Part shown: one piece after another, positions 52,860 to 62,845 of the stretch
Layout: every line of letters starts with the position of its first letter
Position numbering within the stretch: the first letter of the stretch is position 1
Program-made: the position numbers and the translations under genes
From: Dictyoglomus thermophilum H-6-12
Lineage (GTDB): Bacteria > Dictyoglomota > Dictyoglomia > Dictyoglomales > Dictyoglomaceae
Assembly (NCBI RefSeq): GCF_000020965.1
Contig: NC_011297.1
Span: forward strand, 1,894,525 to 1,958,524
Direction: 5' to 3'
DNA length: 64,000 nucleotides
The notes under the pieces: model-generated
Databases searched by the model: none
What the model was told of the DNA's origin: nothing
Seen by the model: the letters and a program-made list of their open reading frames with translations, nothing else

Positions 52860-54746
52860 GTGAGGAACAAATTCTACATTACAACTCCCATATATTACTC
52901 AAACTCTGAACCCCACATAGGTACTGTTTACACCACTATAGTTGCGGATACCTTTGCTCGTTTCTATAGACTTAAAGATTATGATGTATTCTTCCTCACA
53001 GGCCTTGATGAACACGGGCAAAAATTAGCAAGAACAGCTCAAGAAAAAGGTTATATGCCTCAAGAATATGTAGACATGATGGCACAGAAATTTTTAGAAA
53101 CTTGGAAAAAAATTGGCATAACCAATGATGACTTTATAAGAACTACTCAAAAAAGACATGAAGAGGTGGTACAAAAAGTCTTTCAAAAATTATACGATGA
53201 AGGATATCTATATAAGGGAAGCTATGCGGGTTGGTACTGTACTCCATGTGAAACTTTTTGGCAAAAGGAAGACCTTCATGATGGAAATTGCCCATCCTGT
53301 GGAAGACCTGTAGAATGGCTCGAAGAAGAAACTTATTATTTTAAGCTTTCTGCCTTTGCAGAGCCACTATTGAAATATATCGAAGAGCATCCCGAATTTG
53401 TATACCCTGAAACAAGAAGAAATGAGGTTATAAGCTTCATAAAAAGCGGTTTAAAAGATATAAGTGCCACAAGAACCACTGTAAAATGGGGTGTTCCCGT
53501 TCCCTTTGATCCAAAGCATACCGTATATGTATGGTTTGATGCTTTAGTAAACTATATAAGTGCCTTAGGATATTTAACCAATGACGACACAAAATTCAAA
53601 AGATATTGGCCTGCAGATATTCATCTCATAGGAAAAGACATACTTAGATTCCACGCAATTATATGGCCTGCTATACTTATGGCTTTAAACATTCCACTGC
53701 CCAAGACAGTGCTTGCCCACGGATTCTGGACTATAAAAGGTGGTAAGATATCTAAATCAAAAGGGAATAGAGTGGATCCTCATGAATTGATAAACCTTTA
53801 TGGAGTAGACGCTCTTAGGTATTTCCTACTGAGAGAAGTACCCTTAGGACTTGATGGAGAGTACAGCGATGAGGCCTTCCATAGAAGATATCACTCTGAT
53901 CTTGCCAACGATTTAGGAAACTTAGTAAACAGAGTTCTTACAGTAGCCGAAAAATACACTGAAGGAAAAGTACCAGAGCCAAAAGAATTTAAAGAAGAAG
54001 ATACTTACTTACTTCAAAAGGGTGAAGATGTGGCTAATAAAGTAGAAGAGGCAATGGCAAATTTCAATCCTGCCAATGCTTTAACACAAATATGGGAAGT
54101 AATTCAAGAAGCAAACAGATACATAGATCAGCAAGCCCCTTGGAATTTAGCTTCTTCTGGTGATAACGACAGACTAAATACGGTTATCTATACCTTATTA
54201 GAGACCTTACGAAAAATTTCTATAATGCTTTATGCCTTTATACCTAACACTGCAGAAGAAATCCAGAGACAGTTAGGATACAAAGATGTACAATTTGCAT
54301 GGGACCTAATTAAAGATGTTAAAATACCTGTAGGACAAAAATTAAATAAAGGTAAAATTTTATTCCCAAGAGTAGAAAGAAAGGAAGAAAAAGAGGTAGC
54401 TGAAGAGAAAAAAGAAGAACCTAAAATAACTATTGAAGAATTTAAGAAAATAGACTTAAGAATAGCAAGAGTTATTTCTGCAAGAAAGGTAGAAAATAGT
54501 GACAAACTATTACTTCTTGAGATTGATCTTGGAGACGAAAAGAGGCAAATTGTGGCTGGAATAGCAGAATACTATAAACCAGAAGAACTTATAGGTAAAG
54601 AAATAGTTGTCGTTTATAATTTACAACCTGCTAAAATAAGAGGCTATGAATCTCAAGGAATGCTTCTTGCTGCAAAAGATAACAAAGGAAGACTTGCTAT
54701 TTTAACTCCTGAAAAAGAGGTAGATCCAGGATCGAAGGTGAGCTAA
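52860..54746 (+). CDS. metG: Methionyl-tRNA synthetase
   Basis: This 628-residue class I enzyme charges tRNA-Met. Visible are PHIGT (HIGH, 18-22), the zinc segment with two CxxC knuckles (CTPC and CPSC), KISKSKGN (KMSKS) and the anticodon-binding helical domain. A C-terminal OB-fold tRNA-binding domain (about 530-628, IEEFKKIDLRIARVISARKV) is fused, as in many bacterial MetRS. The start is GTG, preceded by AAAGGAGCG. It abuts dnaX (no spacer), so the metG promoter probably drives dnaX, ebfC and recR as well. Confidence 0.96.
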   Translation: MRNKFYITTPIYYSNSEPHIGTVYTTIVADTFARFYRLKDYDVFFLTGLDEHGQKLARTAQEKGYMPQEYVDMMAQKFLETWKKIGITNDDFIRTTQKRHEEVVQKVFQKLYDEGYLYKGSYAGWYCTPCETFWQKEDLHDGNCPSCGRPVEWLEEETYYFKLSAFAEPLLKYIEEHPEFVYPETRRNEVISFIKSGLKDISATRTTVKWGVPVPFDPKHTVYVWFDALVNYISALGYLTNDDTKFKRYWPADIHLIGKDILRFHAIIWPAILMALNIPLPKTVLAHGFWTIKGGKISKSKGNRVDPHELINLYGVDALRYFLLREVPLGLDGEYSDEAFHRRYHSDLANDLGNLVNRVLTVAEKYTEGKVPEPKEFKEEDTYLLQKGEDVANKVEEAMANFNPANALTQIWEVIQEANRYIDQQAPWNLASSGDNDRLNTVIYTLLETLRKISIMLYAFIPNTAEEIQRQLGYKDVQFAWDLIKDVKIPVGQKLNKGKILFPRVERKEEKEVAEEKKEEPKITIEEFKKIDLRIARVISARKVENSDKLLLLEIDLGDEKRQIVAGIAEYYKPEELIGKEIVVVYNLQPAKIRGYESQGMLLAAKDNKGRLAILTPEKEVDPGSKVS

Positions 54747-56312
54747 ATGCCTATAGCCCTTTATAGAAAATGGAGACCACAAACCTTTGAGGAAGTTGTA
54801 GGGCAGGAACACATAGTAATTACCCTACAAAACAGCCTGAGATACAACCATATTGGCCACGCGTATCTTTTCGCAGGACCAAGAGGTACAGGAAAAACTA
54901 CTATTGCAAGAATCCTTGCAAAAGCATTAAATTGTGTTCAAGGGCCTACCCCAACTCCGTGCCTAAAATGTGAGTCCTGTGTTGAGATTGCAGAAGGAAG
55001 AAGTATAGATGTGATTGAAATAGACGCTGCCTCAAACAGAGGAATAGACGAGATAAGAGATATTAGAGAGAAAGCAAGACTCCTTCCTGTAAGAGATAGA
55101 TATAAAGTTTACATTATAGATGAAGTCCATATGCTAACCAACGAGGCCTTTAATGCCCTCCTAAAAATTCTTGAAGAGCCTCCAGAGCATGTAGTATTTA
55201 TCATGGCAACTACAGAACCTCAAAAGGTTCCTTTAACCATTTTATCAAGATGCCAAAGATTTGATTTTAGAAGACTTACAAGGGATGAAGTAATAAAACA
55301 ACTAGCAAAAATTGCAGAAAAAGAAGGAGCAAAAATATCCGAAGGTGCTTTAAGACTTATAGCCATACAATCCCAAGGCTCTATGAGAGATGCTATAAGC
55401 CTTTTAGAGCAACTGTTAGTCTATTCTGATCAGGAAATTACCGAAGAACTTGCCAGAAATCTTCTTGGCCTTCCTACTTATGAATTTACCTACAACTTTG
55501 CAAAAGCTCTTGGTGAATATAACATCCTTGAAGGATATAGCCTGCTTCAGCAAATCTTTCAAATGGGGAAAAACCCTCAGCAATTTGCAAAGGAGCTACT
55601 ACAACACTTCAGAAACTTACTTCTATTAAAAGCTGATGAAAGAATAGGAAATCTTCTATCTCTAACCCAAGAAGAATTTGAAGAACTAATGCAAGAAACA
55701 AAATTATATACGATAAAAAGGCTTCAGGATATTATTGACCAACTTCTTATCCTTGAAAATAGGCTTAGAGACCTTACCAATGCACCTCTTGTTATGGAAA
55801 TGATTCTCTTACCATTATTTATGAAAGAAGAAACTGCTGAAACTCAGCCAATCAGTCAGCCTTTAACTCAAGCAGTCTCTTCTTCACCTAAAGGCGAAGA
55901 AAAAACAGAAGAAAAGGATAAAAAAGAGGAAATTGTCACAGGAAAACCTAATATAGACGAGATTATTGACAAATGGCCCCAACTTCTTGCAAAGATTAAA
56001 AGAAGAAAAATCTCCTTAGAAGCCATGTTGAGAGAAGCAAGAATTATAGAAATAGATCAGGACGGTAAATTGATCCTTGGACTTCCTAAAAACTTCTCTT
56101 TTCTTAAAGAAAGGCTTGAGGAAAGGCCTAATAGACTATTAATTGAAGAAGAATTTAAAAAAGTATATGGTTTCCCTATACAAGTAAAATTTATAACTAT
56201 TGAGGATAATCCAACCTTAGGTAATCCTGAAAAAGAAAATCCTAAAAAAGAAGAGAAGACATTATCCACTGATGACGTCAAAAATATGTTTAAGGGTAAA
56301 TTAATAGAATAG
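54747..56312 (+). CDS. dnaX: DNA polymerase III gamma/tau subunit
   Basis: This 521-residue clamp-loader ATPase has Walker A GPRGTGKTT (44-52), four zinc cysteines (C63, C72, C75, C78), Walker B and DEVHMLTNEAFNALLKILEEPP, and the SRC box in LSRCQRFDFRR. Domain III ends near residue 360, then a charged tau-type tail. No poly-A stretch of nine or a strong AAAAAAG hairpin was noticed, so production of a separate gamma form by frameshift is not evident. GAAGGTGAG at the end of metG is the ribosome site. Confidence 0.94.
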   Translation: MPIALYRKWRPQTFEEVVGQEHIVITLQNSLRYNHIGHAYLFAGPRGTGKTTIARILAKALNCVQGPTPTPCLKCESCVEIAEGRSIDVIEIDAASNRGIDEIRDIREKARLLPVRDRYKVYIIDEVHMLTNEAFNALLKILEEPPEHVVFIMATTEPQKVPLTILSRCQRFDFRRLTRDEVIKQLAKIAEKEGAKISEGALRLIAIQSQGSMRDAISLLEQLLVYSDQEITEELARNLLGLPTYEFTYNFAKALGEYNILEGYSLLQQIFQMGKNPQQFAKELLQHFRNLLLLKADERIGNLLSLTQEEFEELMQETKLYTIKRLQDIIDQLLILENRLRDLTNAPLVMEMILLPLFMKEETAETQPISQPLTQAVSSSPKGEEKTEEKDKKEEIVTGKPNIDEIIDKWPQLLAKIKRRKISLEAMLREARIIEIDQDGKLILGLPKNFSFLKERLEERPNRLLIEEEFKKVYGFPIQVKFITIEDNPTLGNPEKENPKKEEKTLSTDDVKNMFKGKLIE

Positions 56313-56322
56313 GAGGGATAGA

Positions 56323-56637
56323 GTGAAAAATCCATTTGAGGCAATGAAACAACTTAAAAAACTTCAGGAAAAAATGGCAAAAATAGAGGAAGAATTAGAA
56401 CAAACTTTAGTAGAAGGTACTGCAGGAGGGGGAGTAGTAAAAATAATAATGAATGCTAAAGAAGAGATAAAGGAGGTAAAAATAGACCCTGAGGTGGTAA
56501 ATAAGGATGAAGTAGATATATTAGAGGACCTTATTGCAGCTGCATTAAGAGACGCCCTTACAAAAGCAAAAGAAAAATCAGCAGAAAAGATGGGAAGTCT
56601 CGCCGATGGACTTCCTTTACCACCTGGGCTCTTTTAG
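56323..56637 (+). CDS. ebfC: YbaB/EbfC nucleoid-associated protein
   Basis: This 104-residue DNA-binding protein has the family pattern: N-terminal helix MKQLKKLQEKMAKIEEEL, GTAGGGVVKIIMNAKEEIKEVKI in the sheet, and the DLIAAALRDALTKAKEK helix. The start is GTG after AGGAGGGAT. It lies between dnaX and recR in the widespread dnaX-ebfC-recR order. Confidence 0.93.
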   Translation: MKNPFEAMKQLKKLQEKMAKIEEELEQTLVEGTAGGGVVKIIMNAKEEIKEVKIDPEVVNKDEVDILEDLIAAALRDALTKAKEKSAEKMGSLADGLPLPPGLF

Positions 56638-56640
56638 TAA

Positions 56641-57243
56641 ATGGCAGAAAAAAGCATTTTTGAAAAGCTCATTGACGAGCTAACAAAGATCCCTGGAATT
56701 GGGCCTAAATCAGCCCAAAGAATTGCTTTTTACCTCTTAAAACAGCCACAGGAAAGTGTGGAAAGCCTTGCAAACACCATTTTAAAAGTAAAAAAAGAGA
56801 TAAAACACTGTTCCATATGTTTTAACATTACTGAAAAAGACCCCTGTGAAATCTGTTCAAACCCAGAAAGAGATAAAACAACCATATGTGTAGTAGCAGA
56901 ACCTAAAGATCTGTGGGCTATAGAAAAGACCTCTAAATTTAATGGGGTTTACCATGTCCTTGGAGGACTTATATCTCCATTAGATGGCGTATTTCCTGAA
57001 GATCTAAGAATAAAAGAGCTCATAGAGAGAGTTAAAAAAGGAGAGATAAAAGAAGTTATTCTTGCCACCGACTCTACCCCAGAAGGAGAAGCAACAGCCA
57101 TGTATATTGCAAGGCTTCTTATGGAATATCCTGTAAAAGTCACTAGACTTGCTCACGGACTTCCTGCAGGTACAGAACTTGATTTTGCCGATGAGATAAC
57201 CCTCATTCATGCATTGGAAGGAAGAAAGGAATTAATATTATAA
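56641..57243 (+). CDS. recR: Recombination mediator RecR
   Basis: This 200-residue protein assists RecA loading with RecFO. It has an N-terminal helix-hairpin-helix (LTKIPGIGPKSAQRIAFYLL), the four-cysteine zinc finger (CSICFNITEKDPCEIC), and a Toprim domain (TICVVAEPKDLWAIEKT, ATDSTPEGEATAMYI). The C-terminal segment RLAHGLPAGTELDFADEITLIHAL is typical. It starts three bases after ebfC. It is followed by 25 bp and the por genes, so the two operons might be joined. Confidence 0.95.
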   Translation: MAEKSIFEKLIDELTKIPGIGPKSAQRIAFYLLKQPQESVESLANTILKVKKEIKHCSICFNITEKDPCEICSNPERDKTTICVVAEPKDLWAIEKTSKFNGVYHVLGGLISPLDGVFPEDLRIKELIERVKKGEIKEVILATDSTPEGEATAMYIARLLMEYPVKVTRLAHGLPAGTELDFADEITLIHALEGRKELIL

Positions 57244-57268
57244 TAAGTATAAAGAAGGAGGTTATAGT

Positions 57269-57841
57269 ATGAAAGATATGCTAGAAATTCGATGGCATGC
57301 AAGGGCAGGGCAAGGAGCAAAAACAGCTTCTTATCTCCTTGCTGAAACAGCCATGGAGGCTGGAAAATATATCCAAGCATTCCCAGAGTACGGTCCAGAA
57401 AGAACAGGAGCACCCATGAAAGCATACACAAGAATAAGTGACAAGCCTATAAGAATTCATAGCCAGATATACAACCCTGATGTGGTAGTAGTTCTCGACA
57501 AGACCCTTATCGGAAAAGTCAACGTATTAGAGGGGCTTCCATCTGACGGAATAATCATTGTAAACACCACTCAGCCTCCCGAAGAAATAAGAGAACAGCT
57601 TGGAATCTCTGACCGAAAAATTTACACTGTAGATGCTACTGGTATAGCCTTAGAGACTATTGGAAGACCTATACCAAATACTCCTATGCTTGGAGCCTTA
57701 ATTCGTGTAGTTCCAATAATAAGCTTAGATGAAGTTCTCAATCAGTTTAGAAAGAAATTTGAAGGAAGGTTTAAACCCGAAGTAATAGAGGGTAACCTTC
57801 AAGCAATAAAAAGAGCTTACGAGGAGGTAAAGGGAGAATGA
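57269..57841 (+). CDS. porG: Pyruvate:ferredoxin oxidoreductase gamma subunit
   Basis: This 190-residue subunit of the heterotetrameric oxidoreductase has the gamma-domain fold with WHARAGQGAKTASYLLAE at the N terminus and FPEYGPERTGAPMKAYTRIS next. The four-gene order gamma-delta-alpha-beta equals that of Thermotoga. The complex oxidises pyruvate with CoA to acetyl-CoA and CO2, reducing ferredoxin. ATG follows AAGGAGGTT. Confidence 0.93.
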   Translation: MKDMLEIRWHARAGQGAKTASYLLAETAMEAGKYIQAFPEYGPERTGAPMKAYTRISDKPIRIHSQIYNPDVVVVLDKTLIGKVNVLEGLPSDGIIIVNTTQPPEEIREQLGISDRKIYTVDATGIALETIGRPIPNTPMLGALIRVVPIISLDEVLNQFRKKFEGRFKPEVIEGNLQAIKRAYEEVKGE

Positions 57842-58116
57842 AATTACCAGGATGGAAAGAATTAGTAAATATAGGTCCTATTGTACCTGCACAAACTTCT
57901 AAAGAGTATAAAACGGGTGATTGGAGAACCTTCAGACCTGAAATTGATTATAGCAAGTGCACTACATGTCTGTTTTGCTGGCTCTTCTGCCCCGATTCTG
58001 CAGTAAAATTTGACGGACAAAAAGTCTACATTGATTATGATTACTGCAAAGGTTGTGGTGTTTGTGCAGCTGAATGTCCTGTCAAAGCAATAACTATGAA
58101 AGAAGAAGAAAAATAA
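57838..58116 (+). CDS. porD: Pyruvate:ferredoxin oxidoreductase delta subunit (ferredoxin)
   Basis: This 92-residue ferredoxin-like subunit carries two [4Fe-4S] sites: CTTCLFCWLFCPDSAV and CKGCGVCAAECPVKAI. It receives electrons from the TPP site and passes them to external ferredoxin. It overlaps porG by four bases (ATGA) with GAGGTAAAGGG ahead. Length is normal for four-subunit enzymes. Confidence 0.95.
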   Translation: MKLPGWKELVNIGPIVPAQTSKEYKTGDWRTFRPEIDYSKCTTCLFCWLFCPDSAVKFDGQKVYIDYDYCKGCGVCAAECPVKAITMKEEEK

Positions 58117-58131
58117 AGGAGGGAAGAGGAA

Positions 58132-59319
58132 ATGAAAACTCAAATTAAAAGAATTGCTATAGAAGGTAATGAGGCAGCAGCATTAGCCTTTAAGCAAGTA
58201 AATCCTGATGTAGTTGCTGCCTATCCTATAACACCTTCTACTGAGGTAGTTCAGAAATTCTCTGAATATGTAGCCAATGGAGAGGTAGATACAGAATTTG
58301 TACCCGTAGAGAGTGAACACAGCGCCATGAGTGCATGTATTGGTGCTGCTGCCGCAGGAGCAAGAGTAATGACTGCTACAGCCTCCCAAGGACTTGCTTT
58401 AATGTGGGAGATGCTTTATATTGCATCAGCCCTCAGACTCCCTATCGTTATGTCCGTATCAAACAGAGCTTTATCTGCTCCAATAAATATTCATGGAGAT
58501 CATAGCGATGCTATGGGAGCAAGAGATTCTGGCTGGATACAAATCTTTTCTGAAAATGTGCAAGAAATATATGATAATATCTTTCAAGCAGTAAAAATTG
58601 CAGAACATCCCGATGTAAGACTTCCTGTAATGGTAGGATACGATGGATTCATCACAAGCCATTCAGAAGAGATGATAGAAATACTCGAAGACGATGTAGT
58701 AAGAAATTTCATAGGCAAATATAAACCAAAATACACCTTGCTCGATGTAGATAATCCTATAGCCGTTGGTCCCCTCGCTCTAACCGATTCCTATTTTGAG
58801 TTCAAAGTAGCACAGGCTTATGCCCTTGAAAATTCTCTTCCAATTATAAAACAGGTAGGCAAGGAATACGGTGATCTTACAGGAAGATATTATGATGTAA
58901 TAGAAAGATACAGAACTGAAGGAGCAGAATATATCATAGTTGCTATGAGCTCTACAGTGGGGACCGCAAGAGAAGTGGTCGATACCCTAAGAGAAAAGGG
59001 ACTTCCTGTGGGACTTCTTAAGATTAGAGTATTTAGACCATTCCCTACCGAGGATATTATAAATGCTCTTAAAGATGCAAAAGTAATAGGAATCCTTGAC
59101 AGAAGCATGGTACCTGGATCCTTCGGCGGACCACTCTATCACGAAATTACCTCTGCCTTCTATCATTACGAAAAAAGGCCTATCGCTCAAGCATATGTGT
59201 ATGGCCTTGGAGGTAGAGATATCACTACTCAACATATAGAAAAAGTATTTGAAGAGCTCATAGATATAGGTAAGAAAGGAAAGCCAAATCCTCTTACCTA
59301 TATCGGAGTAAGAGAATAG
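58132..59319 (+). CDS. porA: Pyruvate:ferredoxin oxidoreductase alpha subunit
   Basis: This 395-residue subunit contains the pyrimidine-binding half of the TPP domain. VAAYPITPSTEVVQKFSEY and ESEHSAMSACIGAAAAGARV are conserved in pyruvate enzymes, as is ATASQGLALMWEMLY. The C-terminal half is the transketolase-C-like CoA-proximal domain (VGLLKIRVFRPFPTEDI). The text fits pyruvate better than branched-chain 2-oxoacid enzymes. ATG follows GGAGGGAAGAGGAA. Confidence 0.94.
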   Translation: MKTQIKRIAIEGNEAAALAFKQVNPDVVAAYPITPSTEVVQKFSEYVANGEVDTEFVPVESEHSAMSACIGAAAAGARVMTATASQGLALMWEMLYIASALRLPIVMSVSNRALSAPINIHGDHSDAMGARDSGWIQIFSENVQEIYDNIFQAVKIAEHPDVRLPVMVGYDGFITSHSEEMIEILEDDVVRNFIGKYKPKYTLLDVDNPIAVGPLALTDSYFEFKVAQAYALENSLPIIKQVGKEYGDLTGRYYDVIERYRTEGAEYIIVAMSSTVGTAREVVDTLREKGLPVGLLKIRVFRPFPTEDIINALKDAKVIGILDRSMVPGSFGGPLYHEITSAFYHYEKRPIAQAYVYGLGGRDITTQHIEKVFEELIDIGKKGKPNPLTYIGVRE

Positions 59320-59331
59320 GAGGTGCTAAAA

Positions 59332-60267
59332 ATGGCAATTAATTTAAGGGAAATAGCCTTAAAAGAGGAAAAATTAGTTAGTGGACATAGATTGTGTGCA
59401 GGTTGTGGAGCAAGCATCATCGTAAGAATGGTCCTTAACGCTATAGACGAACCCGTAGTAGTAGCTAATGCCACCGGATGCCTTGAAGTTGCCACAACCA
59501 TATTCCCCTTTAATGCATGGAATGTACCATGGATACATTCTGCCTTTGAGAATGCAGCAGCAACTATAGCAGGAGTAGAGGCAGCATACAAAGCCTTAAA
59601 GAGAAAAGGAGAAATAGATAGGGAAATAAGGTTTATAAGCTTCGCCGGAGATGGTGGAACATACGACATTGGACTTCAGGCTCTCTCTGGAGCAATAGAG
59701 AGAGGACATAGAGCAGTATTTATCTGCTACAATAACGAAGCATATATGAACACAGGAATCCAAAGATCAGGAGCAACCCCAAGAGGTGCTTTCACTACTA
59801 CATCTCCTGCAGGAAAAGCAATTCCTGGAAAACCTCAGAAAAGAAAGAACTTAACAGAAATGATGGTGGCAAATGGAGCAAAATATGTGGCTCAAGCATC
59901 ACCAAGTCACTGGAGAGATTTAATGGAGAAGGTAAAAAAGGCGGTAAACACCGATGGACCCGCCTTTTTAAATATATACTCCACATGTCCAAGAGGATGG
60001 AGAACTCCCGATAATTCTGCCATAAGTATTGCAAGACTTGCAGTAGAAACCGGTGTATGGCCTCTCTACGAAGTAGAGAATGGAAAATACAAGATAAATT
60101 ACAAACCGCCAAAAGGATTTAAACCTGTCGAGGAGTTCTTAAAAGTACAAGGAAGATTTGCACACCTCCTCAAACCAGAAAATGCTCATATATTAGAAGA
60201 ATTCAAAAAAGATATAGAAGAAGAATGGAAAAGACTCCTCAGTATGGAAGAAGCTACAAATAAATAA
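59332..60267 (+). CDS. porB: Pyruvate:ferredoxin oxidoreductase beta subunit
   Basis: This 311-residue subunit binds TPP diphosphate through Mg: SFAGDGGTYDIGLQALSGAIERGH is the GDG-N motif region, and YNNEAYMNTGIQRSGATP follows. The [4Fe-4S] ligands include CAGCGA near the N terminus and a C-terminal Cys in STCPRGW. The longer frame begins with a GTG that is part of the ribosome site; AGGAGGTG six bases before ATG 59332 fixes the start. It ends the operon at a GC-rich hairpin. Confidence 0.94.
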   Translation: MAINLREIALKEEKLVSGHRLCAGCGASIIVRMVLNAIDEPVVVANATGCLEVATTIFPFNAWNVPWIHSAFENAAATIAGVEAAYKALKRKGEIDREIRFISFAGDGGTYDIGLQALSGAIERGHRAVFICYNNEAYMNTGIQRSGATPRGAFTTTSPAGKAIPGKPQKRKNLTEMMVANGAKYVAQASPSHWRDLMEKVKKAVNTDGPAFLNIYSTCPRGWRTPDNSAISIARLAVETGVWPLYEVENGKYKINYKPPKGFKPVEEFLKVQGRFAHLLKPENAHILEEFKKDIEEEWKRLLSMEEATNK

Positions 60268-60285
60268 ATATCATGAAACCAAAAA

Positions 60286-60308
60286 GGCTCCCCCTTCACG
60301 GGGGAGCC
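60286..60308 (+). terminator. Terminator hairpin after the por operon
   Basis: GGCTCCCCC (60286-60294) and GGGGGAGCC (60300-60308) form a 9-bp stem with a TTCAC loop. The downstream U-tract is weak (ATCCATTTT). The stem falls inside the longest open frame of the endonuclease gene, which argues that the frame's first 16 codons are untranslated. Confidence 0.75.
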
Positions 60309-60320
60309 ATCCATTTTAAA

Positions 60321-61136
60321 ATGACTAAGAACAGTTATAAACTTGGTGTTCATCTTTTCAGAGGTGGAAGATCAGTATTAGAAGATATAAAATTACTTCG
60401 AATAAATACTGCTCAACTTTTTTCAGGAAATCCAAGAAGCTATAAACCTACCAATGAGAAACTTCCAATCTTTCCCTTTAATTCTGTTTTTATCCATGCT
60501 CCTTATGTAGTAAACATAGCATCTCCCGATGAAAAAGTCTTTAATCTCTCTATCAAAAAAGTCATAGAAGAATTAAGACTTGCAGAAGAATTAGACTGGG
60601 AAGGACTAATAATACATCCTGGAAGTAGTAAAAAGATGGGAAAAGAGGTAGCTAAAAAGAACTTTTTCAAAGCCCTTGAAAAAATTTTAGAAGAAGATAT
60701 AAGAGCTAAACTCATAGTTGAAAACAGCGCAGGAGAAGGTGACGGTTGGGGTTCAACCTTAGAAGACTTTTACTCCATATATGAAGAATTCCCAGTAGTA
60801 TATTTTTGTATTGATACTTGTCACCTCTTTGCAGCAGGGTACAACTTGAAGAATCCGAGGGTATGCCAATCAATCTTTCATTCTTTCTTTGAAAAGATTC
60901 CCATGGAAAAATTAGTGCTGATTCACGTAAATGATTCTCACTTTCCTTTAGGATCCCATAGAGATCAACATGCTCACATAGGAAAGGGGGCTATTGGGAT
61001 AGGAGGATTTAAAAATCTTTTAAGTATCCCAGAAATAAGAAAAATTCCTCTTATCCTCGAAACCCCCAAAGACACTCCAATGGCAGACCTCTATAATTTA
61101 CATACCATAAGAAAGATCTTAGAAAATTCCGATTAA
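60321..61136 (+). CDS. nfo: Endonuclease IV (AP endonuclease)
   Basis: This 271-residue zinc TIM-barrel enzyme cleaves DNA 5' to abasic sites. Metal-ligand segments include [71 protein letters not shown] and PLILETPKD. An upstream in-frame ATG at 60273 would translate the terminator hairpin, so ATG 60321 is preferred; it lacks a ribosome site. The catalytic core is complete, so length is normal. It overlaps the convergent esterase gene by four bases. Confidence 0.9.
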   Translation: MTKNSYKLGVHLFRGGRSVLEDIKLLRINTAQLFSGNPRSYKPTNEKLPIFPFNSVFIHAPYVVNIASPDEKVFNLSIKKVIEELRLAEELDWEGLIIHPGSSKKMGKEVAKKNFFKALEKILEEDIRAKLIVENSAGEGDGWGSTLEDFYSIYEEFPVVYFCIDTCHLFAAGYNLKNPRVCQSIFHSFFEKIPMEKLVLIHVNDSHFPLGSHRDQHAHIGKGAIGIGGFKNLLSIPEIRKIPLILETPKDTPMADLYNLHTIRKILENSD

Positions 61137-62119
61137 TCTTTTAGATTTCTCTTTGCAAACTTCATCTTTTCATAAGTATGGAAAGTACCGCCACCCTCGT
61201 GTCCATTGAAAGGATAAACTTTTATCTCCTTTTCTCCTCCATAATAGTTATATGCAGCAAAGACCGTTGAGGGTGGACATATATTGTCCATAAGAGCCAC
61301 TGAAAATAGTGCTTTTGCCTTTGCTCTTACAGCAAAATTTACCCCATCAAAATAAGATAAGGTTTTAAAAACCTTATCCACATGATCCCTATGAGTCTTA
61401 AGATATTGCACTATTTCTTGGTATGGATATCCATCCGTTATCTCTACTGCTCTTCTATAATGGCATAAAAAGGGTACATCAGGCATTGCAATCTTAATAT
61501 CTATACCTACATAAGGGGCAAGTCCTGCAACTGCTATGGTAATACCTCCCCCTTGACTTCCTCCTGTTATTCCAATTCTCTCTCTATCCACATCAGGAAA
61601 AGCCATAAGGGTCTCCACAGCCCTTACCGCATCAGTAAATACTCTCCTGTAATAATACTTCTTAGGATGGAGAATACCCCTTGTCATAAATCCAGAGTAC
61701 TGAGGATCGAAAGGTTCATCATCATAGTCAGGAGTATTACCAGGGCTCCAAGAACTCCCTTGTCCTCTTGTATCCATTATAAGATGAATAAATCCCATAT
61801 TTGCCCATAAAAGAAAATCATAAGCAAAACTTCTTCCCCCACCATATCCTATATACTCCACTATACCCGGCAGTTTTCCCGATCTATTTTTAGGAGCTAT
61901 TAACCATCCCTTTATTCTTTGTCCTTTATATCCTGAAAAGGTTACATCATAGGTATCCACAAGCTCAAGGCCAAAATCTACCTTCTCAAAAATAGGATTC
62001 AAAGGATATTTTTTAGACTCTTCCAAAGTCTCCTTCCAAAAACTATCAAAATCCTCAGGCTCCTCTCTTTCAGGCAGATACTTCCAAAGTTCCGATAAAG
62101 GTAAATCAAAAAAAGCCAT
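61133..62119 (-). CDS. Acetyl xylan esterase / cephalosporin-C deacetylase, CE7 family
   Basis: This 328-residue alpha/beta hydrolase removes acetyl groups from xylo-oligosaccharides. The catalytic triad is S188 in GGSQGG, D278 in ALMDNICPP and H307 in NGHEGGG. The CE7 family motif RGQGSS is at 118-123. No signal peptide is present, so it acts on imported acetylated oligosaccharides, complementing the secreted xylanase in this window. Similarity to Thermotoga maritima TM0077 is from memory. The start is the ATG after AAAGGGGGTTGT. Confidence 0.92.
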   Translation of the reverse strand: MAFFDLPLSELWKYLPEREEPEDFDSFWKETLEESKKYPLNPIFEKVDFGLELVDTYDVTFSGYKGQRIKGWLIAPKNRSGKLPGIVEYIGYGGGRSFAYDFLLWANMGFIHLIMDTRGQGSSWSPGNTPDYDDEPFDPQYSGFMTRGILHPKKYYYRRVFTDAVRAVETLMAFPDVDRERIGITGGSQGGGITIAVAGLAPYVGIDIKIAMPDVPFLCHYRRAVEITDGYPYQEIVQYLKTHRDHVDKVFKTLSYFDGVNFAVRAKAKALFSVALMDNICPPSTVFAAYNYYGGEKEIKVYPFNGHEGGGTFHTYEKMKFAKRNLKD

Positions 62120-62140
62120 AATACAACCCCCTTTCCAATG

Positions 62141-62842
62141 TTATAATTTGCTTAAAAACTTATTAAGATTTTCAAAACTACCTATAATGTATAGAATATC
62201 GCCCTTTTGTATTCTTTCAGAAGGAGAAATATTGCTAATTAAATCTGAGCCTCTCTGAATAGCAATTATAGATAATCCATAATTTTTACGAAGATCAAGT
62301 TCTTGTATTGTCTTACCAACAATCGCTTCTGGAGGTTCTAACTCAAAGATCTTAGTATTTGCATAAAATTCCATATAATCTATAACGTTTGGAACTACTA
62401 GTCTCTGAGCAATCCTTACCCCCATATCTCTTTCTGGATACACCACAAGATCTACACCTATTTTATCAAGAATCTTCTCATGAGGCTCACTTATAGCTCT
62501 TGCAATAACAAATTTTACTCCAAGTTCTTTAACTAACAGTGAGGTAAGTACACTCGCCTCTATATCATGAGCAATGGAAACTATAACTACATCTACATTT
62601 TGTACGCCAGCTTCTCTTAATGCATTTATATTTGTAGAATCCAAAACTTTAGCATAAGAAACATAATCTTTAATTTCTTCTACTTTATTCTCATCCTTAT
62701 CAATGGCAATCACTGAAAACCCCATTCTCTCAAGAGTAACAGCTACTGAAGCCCCAAACCTACCAAGACCTATTACTGCAAAACTGTTTAATCTTGACTT
62801 ATCAAGGCCAGCTCTTTTTAACCTATAAGATAAAGATTTCAT
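62141..62842 (-). CDS. TrkA/KtrA potassium-uptake regulatory subunit
   Basis: This 233-residue cytoplasmic protein has a RCK-N (TrkA-N) Rossmann domain with VIGLGRFGASVAVTLERMG and the acidic AIDKDENKV nucleotide loop, and a C-terminal TrkA-C (RCK-C) domain beginning near ELEPPEAIVGKTIQEL. It gates the membrane subunit encoded directly upstream (three-base gap) in response to nucleotides. Its extra N-terminal 18 residues are basic. The single RCK-N/RCK-C unit is the KtrA type rather than the double TrkA of E. coli. Confidence 0.92.
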   Translation of the reverse strand: MKSLSYRLKRAGLDKSRLNSFAVIGLGRFGASVAVTLERMGFSVIAIDKDENKVEEIKDYVSYAKVLDSTNINALREAGVQNVDVVIVSIAHDIEASVLTSLLVKELGVKFVIARAISEPHEKILDKIGVDLVVYPERDMGVRIAQRLVVPNVIDYMEFYANTKIFELEPPEAIVGKTIQELDLRKNYGLSIIAIQRGSDLISNISPSERIQKGDILYIIGSFENLNKFLSKL

Positions 62843-62845
62843 AAA

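Noticed and set aside
55890-55935. Programmed frameshift in dnaX
   Set aside because: A-runs here reach only six, are scattered, and no strong downstream stem or early stop in the -1 frame was recognised.
60273-60320. 16-codon N-terminal extension of endonuclease IV
   Set aside because: These codons consist mostly of the por operon terminator hairpin and have no counterpart in the family.
61374-61382. DnaA box TTATCCACA as part of an origin
   Set aside because: It is a single perfect match inside the esterase coding sequence with no cluster of boxes, and it is far from parS.
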